10,549 nt of DNA from Candidatus Aminicenantota bacterium (lineage in GTDB: Bacteria; Acidobacteriota; Aminicenantia; UBA2199), in assembly GCA_026393775.1 (NCBI GenBank), contig JAPKZM010000221.1, positions 1 through 10,549 on the forward strand, written 5' to 3'. The translations under genes were made by a program, and so were the position numbers. Shown here in pieces: positions 6,900-10,549 of this stretch. Positions within the stretch are counted from its first letter, which is position 1; each line of letters starts with the position of its first letter. The notes below the pieces were generated by a model, which saw only the letters and a list, made by a program, of their open reading frames with translations, ran no database searches and was not told where the DNA came from.

Positions 6900-6927
6900 A
6901 ATTTATCATATTCAACAGTTTTATCAA
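6900..6927 (-). promoter_or_regulatory. Candidate promoter for the split membrane-protein gene
   Basis: The minus strand has TTGATA (6927-6922, 5 of 6 to the -35 consensus), a 16-base spacer and TAAATT (6905-6900, 4 of 6 to the -10 consensus). This puts a start of transcription about 20 bases before the ATG at 6872. The region is AT-rich, so chance matches are likely. The rest of the gap 6873-6987 holds an imperfect hairpin (ATTCT/AGAAT, 6939-6958) without a T tract. Confidence 0.3.
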
Positions 6928-6987
6928 CTTGATTTCTGGATTCTGGAGACCCCTAGAATTGGCTCCTTTCCGTGATCAATCAGATAA

Positions 6988-9342
6988 TCACCCAATCCCG
7001 GCGTTCCGGGATTTTCCCTTCCGCTTTCGTCGCGTTTCCGACGGGGCAGCCGGAGAGTTAGAAGTGGTTTTAAAGGTCACGTATTCTCCTCTGACCGTCC
7101 CTTTGCTGTTTTTCGCCACGACCCGGTATTGATAAGTTGTGTTGGGGGCCAGTCCCAGGATCCCTCCATAACGGGTGAGGTTGCTTCCCGAGCTACCGCA
7201 ATCCGTGGGTTGCGTCGAAGGGAAGGCAGGGGTGCTGTTCGGATAAGGCTTGTACGCCTCGAAATAATATGTGGTCGGCAGGCCGTTCGGGGAGATGATG
7301 GCTCTCAATTCGGCGCCGTTCCAGGCGATGTTCTGGGCCGCTTCCGTGATCGCGGTGGGAGGCCCGGTAACGCCCGAGGAAAGCGTTGTGAACCAGACCG
7401 TCGCCCCGCGCACCTCTTTCCCGTCAGGGCCCCAACCTACGGCACAATACCCGTATCTCGTGCCCGGGTTCAACCCGGTGACGATCTTGGTGACCGATTG
7501 CAGCCCTTGATAGGGGTACAGGCTTTGGGCCGACGTGGGATCGAAGTGGCCGGAACCAGTTCCTGATTGGACGAATTTGATCCTGATATCGTTTTGTTTA
7601 TTGGGATTCGCTTTGGCGACGAGCAACGCGCTGGTCGGGGTGACGCTTTGGGCCGGTTGGGTCTGGACGACGATCCCCTGCTGTCCGGTCGTAGTGAAAG
7701 AAAAGCATTCTCCATAAGCGCTGCCGATGCTGTTTCTCGCCCAAGCTTGAACTTTGTAGGTTTGGCCCGGAAACAGCCCCGTCAGGGAGGCGCTGACTTT
7801 TTTCTGCTCGATCCCGTTCCCGATCACTTGTTCCGGCGTGGGAGGAAAATAAGCGGCCTCGCTTGGACCGGCGGCGCAGGCGTTGAACCAGACCGTCGTG
7901 GCGACGCCATTGGGATTCACGTATCCTTCGACGACGGCCGATGTTGCAGAGATATTTTTTGCCGGGGAGCCCATTACCGCGGGGCGAGCGGCTTGGGCGG
8001 CCAGCGTAGTGAATGTCACGCATTTGCCGGTTTTGCTTCCCTGGCTGTTGGTCGCCTTGAGGGCGTAGCGATAGGTTGTCTTTGGTTTCAAATTCTCGAT
8101 TTCGGCAAAAACACGGCGAGGGGTAGTACCCGCGGACTCTGGCCGGGTCGGCGTCGGCACGAAATAGCTGGGCGCATAGATGTCATCGCAGGAGATAAAA
8201 AACCAGTCCGTTTTAGTTCCATTGGGGTTCAATGTCCCCTCGAGCGTCGCGCTCGTTCCGAGAATTGCCACGGCAGGATTCGTCTCCACCGACGGCGGTC
8301 CCGACGCCGTGCCCGTGGTAAAAGAGACTAACGCTCCGAGGACCTCCCCGGCGCTATTTTTGGCCCGGATCCTGAATTTATAAGGCATGTTGGGAGTCAA
8401 TCCCGAGATATTGGCCGTAACGTTCAGGGAGGAGTTGCCCGATCCGGCTTCCTTTGTAGCCGTCGCGGGGAAATAGTAGAGGTCATGATCATCCGTGCCG
8501 GAAGCAAAGGAGTAGGTCGTGGCCAAGCCCTTGGGATTCACCCGGCCGTTGATCGTGGCGCTCGACGTCCCGACGTTGCTGGCGGGCATCGTGGTTACGT
8601 CGGGTTTGCCCGCAGCCGCCGGTGCTGCCGCCTGGCCGGGCGTGGTAAAAAAGATGCAATCGCCGACCTTGTTGCCCCCGGCACTGGAGGCCTGGACAGC
8701 GTACCGGTAGGTCAGCCCGGGCTTCAACCCGCTGAGTCGATAGCCCACGGTCTGCGGGGTCGTCGCGGCGGCGACATCCTTCATCGAGGTCGGGGCAAAA
8801 TACGCCGGATTGGACGACGCCGCGCAGGATTTGAAATTGACCTTGGTCGCGACGCCGTTGGGATTTACGGTGGCGTTAAGAGTAGCGGTTGCCGAGGTCA
8901 CCTCGGTGGCCGCGAGTGTCGTGACCGCCGGCGCCGATCCCGCGGGCGGGAGCGTCGTCGTGGAGGATTTCGTGGTGAACGCGACGCAGGTCCCGGTCAC
9001 TTTTCCCATACTGTTCATGGCTGTCACGGCATAGCGGTAAGCTGTGTTCGGTTTCAGCCCGGTCATGGCCTGGGTGGCGGACTTGGCCGTCGTTCCGTCC
9101 GTCCATTTAGTGGGCGTCTGGGTGAAGAACGAGGCGGAGCTGGTCGGGTCGCAGGAGATGAAATACAAATCCGTGCGCAGGCCGCCGGGATCGACCGTTC
9201 CCTTCAGCGTGGCGCTGGTTGCCTGAATGTCCGCGGCAGCCAGCGTTGTCACCTTGGGCGCCGACGTCGCCCGGAGAGATCCTGGCCAAAGGAAGCCGAG
9301 AACGGCGCTAACGAGGATGGAAAGGATGATAAATTTCTTCAT
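6988..9342 (-). CDS. Secreted protein with seven fibronectin-III-like repeats
   Basis: A 784-residue exported protein of unknown binding partner. Residues 1-28 are a Sec signal peptide (KK, hydrophobic core, ending near RATSA). Seven tandem repeats of about 97 residues follow, at roughly 29-125, 138-235, 247-343, 349-447, 454-551, 557-653 and 661-760. Each shows TSATL.G.VNPNG..T at the start, GL.P...YRYAV.A.NS.G in the middle and FTT at the end, as in bacterial fibronectin type III modules. Most also have an aromatic-F.PTPT stretch. Repeats 1, 2, 4 and 5 each carry two Cys (64/119, 173/229, 385/441, 489/546), probably disulfides; repeat 3 has neither. The tail is very basic (RRKRKGK, 771-777). 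No enzyme domain, sortase motif or membrane anchor was seen. AAGGAGGAG near the ATG supports the start. A role as extracellular scaffold or adhesin is inferred. Confidence 0.92.
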   Translation of the reverse strand: MKKFIILSILVSAVLGFLWPGSLRATSAPKVTTLAAADIQATSATLKGTVDPGGLRTDLYFISCDPTSSASFFTQTPTKWTDGTTAKSATQAMTGLKPNTAYRYAVTAMNSMGKVTGTCVAFTTKSSTTTLPPAGSAPAVTTLAATEVTSATATLNATVNPNGVATKVNFKSCAASSNPAYFAPTSMKDVAAATTPQTVGYRLSGLKPGLTYRYAVQASSAGGNKVGDCIFFTTPGQAAAPAAAGKPDVTTMPASNVGTSSATINGRVNPKGLATTYSFASGTDDHDLYYFPATATKEAGSGNSSLNVTANISGLTPNMPYKFRIRAKNSAGEVLGALVSFTTGTASGPPSVETNPAVAILGTSATLEGTLNPNGTKTDWFFISCDDIYAPSYFVPTPTRPESAGTTPRRVFAEIENLKPKTTYRYALKATNSQGSKTGKCVTFTTLAAQAARPAVMGSPAKNISATSAVVEGYVNPNGVATTVWFNACAAGPSEAAYFPPTPEQVIGNGIEQKKVSASLTGLFPGQTYKVQAWARNSIGSAYGECFSFTTTGQQGIVVQTQPAQSVTPTSALLVAKANPNKQNDIRIKFVQSGTGSGHFDPTSAQSLYPYQGLQSVTKIVTGLNPGTRYGYCAVGWGPDGKEVRGATVWFTTLSSGVTGPPTAITEAAQNIAWNGAELRAIISPNGLPTTYYFEAYKPYPNSTPAFPSTQPTDCGSSGSNLTRYGGILGLAPNTTYQYRVVAKNSKGTVRGEYVTFKTTSNSPAAPSETRRKRKGKSRNAGIG

Positions 9343-9367
9343 AATGGCTCCTCCTTGATGAACGATC

Positions 9368-9391
9368 TTCGCGGCATTCCCTCGCCGCGAA
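9368..9391 (-). promoter_or_regulatory. Leader hairpin before the fibronectin-repeat gene
   Basis: TTCGCGGC (9368-9375) and GCCGCGAA (9384-9391) form a perfect GC-rich 8-bp stem with an 8-base loop, ending 25 bases before the start codon at 9342. In the minus-strand RNA it would stand just before the AGGAGGAG ribosome site. It may stabilise the mRNA or affect translation. No T run follows, so it is not a terminator. Confidence 0.45.
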
Positions 9392-9392
9392 C

Positions 9393-9403
9393 AACGGACC
9401 GTT
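9393..9403. promoter_or_regulatory. Operator-like palindrome AACGG-A-CCGTT
   Basis: A 5+1+5 inverted repeat immediately next to the leader hairpin and upstream of the fibronectin-repeat gene. It is small enough to be chance. Its placement in the promoter region between the mutS terminator and the gene makes a binding site conceivable. Confidence 0.2.
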
Positions 9404-9420
9404 CACCGCTAAGATTGATA

Positions 9421-9471
9421 GGAAAATAGCATCACTATGCCGAGGTCTTCCGAGGCATCCAGTGATGCTAT
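9421..9471 (-). terminator. Intrinsic terminator of mutS
   Basis: A long hairpin: ATAGCATCACT (9426-9436) pairs perfectly with AGTGATGCTAT (9461-9471). ATGCC/GGCAT extends it inward past a two-base bulge, and a GG/CC pair tops the loop. On the minus strand the stem runs straight into TTTT (9426-9423). It lies 38 bases after the mutS stop and separates mutS from the fibronectin-repeat gene. On the plus strand no T run follows, so it acts mainly leftward. Confidence 0.8.
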
Positions 9472-9508
9472 GCTTGCATTGTGGAGATTATTAACTGCAA
9501 TGTCAATA

Positions 9509-10549
9509 CTACTGGAACTTGTCGCTCTTGCTTTTCAGGAACTGCAGGATGTTCAGCGCCTCTAGCGGGGTCAGGGTGGAGATGTCTATTTCTTTCAATT
9601 TGTCGCGGATCTCGTCCCAGACCTTCAATTCCATGTCCTCGGGAAAAAGGCTGGCCTCGACGGCCGGCAACTTCTCGATCCGGCCGGTGATACGTTCCTT
9701 GACCAGGCGGTTCAACTCCTTTTTCTCCAGATTGAGCAGGATCTCCTTGGCCCGTTCGATCACCGCCCTGGGGATGCCGGCGATCTTGGCGACATGGATG
9801 CCGAAGCTCTGGTCGGTCGGCCCGGGCATGATCTTGTGCAAAAAAATGATGTTGTCCTGCCACTCCTTGACGGCGATGTGATAGTTCTTGACCCGGACCA
9901 GGATCGCGGCCAGCTCGGTCAGTTCGTGGTAATGGGTGGCGAAAAGGGTGCGCGGCTTCTCCTTCAGGGCGTGCAGGAACTCGACCACGGCCCAGGCGAT
10001 CGACAGGCCGTCATAGGTCGACGTGCCGCGGCCGATCTCGTCGAGCAGGATCAGCGAGCGGGCGGTGGCGTTGTTCAGAATGATCGCCGCCTCGATCATC
10101 TCGATCAGGAAGGTGGATTTGCCCTCGAGCAGCGAATCGGAGGCCCCGATGCGGGTAAAGATGCGGTCGCAGATCCCGATCTGGGCTTTGCCGGCGGGGA
10201 CGAAACAGCCGGCCTGGGCCAGGATGACGATCAGCGTGTTCTGGCGTAAATAGGTCGATTTGCCTCCCATGTTCGGCCCGGTGATAATCAGGATCTGATC
10301 GCTCTCGGCAGCCATCTCCAGGTCGTTGGGGATGAAGCCGCGGCCGGTGGCGGTTTCGATGACCGGGTGGCGGCCGTCCTGGATGCGGATGGCCGTGCCG
10401 TTGTTGATCTCCGGGCGCACATACCCCCGGCGCTGGGCAAGCTCGCCCCAGGCGGAGAGGACATCCAGGACGGCGATCAGGTCGGCGTCGAGGTTCAATG
10501 GCGCCGAGAAACGCTGAATCTCGGCCAAAACTTCCAGATAGAGCTTCTC
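9509..10549 (-). CDS. mutS: DNA mismatch repair ATPase MutS, C-terminal fragment (start outside window)
   Basis: MutS binds mismatched DNA as a dimer and uses ATP to recruit MutL; it acts on the chromosome. The last 346 residues are present, reading in from the right window edge as EKLYLEVLAEIQRFS. They hold the end of the core and clamp region, then the ATPase domain. The Walker A motif GPNMGGKST is at fragment residues 91-99. ASDSLLEGKSTF is at about 136-147. The Walker B motif LILLDEIGRGTST is at 166-178, and FATHYHEL follows. The dimerising helix-turn-helix region contains SFGIHVAKIAGIP, and the end LNILQFLKS is typical. Full MutS is usually about 850-900 residues, so more than half is outside the window. 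The TTG at 10528 is an internal leucine codon, not a start. The C-terminal linker seems ordinary. Catalytic residues visible here are intact. Confidence 0.97.
   Translation of the reverse strand, partial: EKLYLEVLAEIQRFSAPLNLDADLIAVLDVLSAWGELAQRRGYVRPEINNGTAIRIQDGRHPVIETATGRGFIPNDLEMAAESDQILIITGPNMGGKSTYLRQNTLIVILAQAGCFVPAGKAQIGICDRIFTRIGASDSLLEGKSTFLIEMIEAAIILNNATARSLILLDEIGRGTSTYDGLSIAWAVVEFLHALKEKPRTLFATHYHELTELAAILVRVKNYHIAVKEWQDNIIFLHKIMPGPTDQSFGIHVAKIAGIPRAVIERAKEILLNLEKKELNRLVKERITGRIEKLPAVEASLFPEDMELKVWDEIRDKLKEIDISTLTPLEALNILQFLKSKSDKFQ

Noticed and set aside
6988..9342. Seven tandem repeats considered as a CRISPR-like or satellite DNA array.
   Set aside because: The repeats are conserved at protein level with about 97-residue units and diverged DNA; they are protein modules.
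7567..9429. Long plus-strand open frames (254 and 314 codons) opposite the fibronectin-repeat gene.
   Set aside because: Rich in Gly and Arg with repeated patterns mirroring the sense-strand repeats; no ribosome site or domain supports them.
9468..9863. A 131-codon minus-strand frame overlapping the mutS end.
   Set aside because: It lies in another frame of the clearly coding mutS sequence and runs into the terminator stem.

Overview
The window is bacterial. It is gene-dense, all eight genes or gene fragments lie on the minus strand, and every gene with a clear start has a Shine-Dalgarno sequence. No tRNA, rRNA, CRISPR array or insertion sequence was seen. The flanks carry housekeeping genes (mutS on the right, glmS on the left), with surface and glycan genes between. 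An uncultured Acidobacteriota/Aminicenantota-like lineage is possible, judged from the animal-type UDP-glucose dehydrogenase and the FPWLL-anchored repeat proteins. That is an impression, not a demonstrated placement.

Layout in transcription order, right to left. (1) 10549-9509: the C-terminal part of mutS, cut by the window edge and followed by a strong intrinsic terminator at 9421-9471. (2) 9342-6988: a 784-residue secreted protein with seven fibronectin-III-like repeats, four of which carry a cysteine pair. (3) 6872-5114: a polytopic membrane protein resembling GT-C glycosyltransferases. It is split into two overlapping frames, most simply by one extra T in a T6 run. (4) 5043-3985 and 3735-3016: two paralogous membrane-anchored proteins with two or three InlB-B-like repeats, which also share their 5' leaders. 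(5) 2782-1688, 1640-264 and 230-1: a tight three-gene nucleotide-sugar operon. It encodes a UDP-glucuronate 4-epimerase-like enzyme, an animal-type UDP-glucose 6-dehydrogenase, and the start of glmS, cut by the window edge.

The operon would turn UDP-glucose into UDP-glucuronate and UDP-galacturonate, and fructose-6-phosphate into glucosamine-6-phosphate. These are precursors for acidic surface glycans. The neighbouring GT-C-like protein and the three repeat-rich exported proteins fit a cell-envelope theme, but no direct link is shown. The stretch from about 2800 to 6990 looks clearly more AT-rich than both flanks and may be an accessory insertion between core genes. No intergenic gap exceeds 300 bases; the largest are 2783-3015 and 3736-3984.
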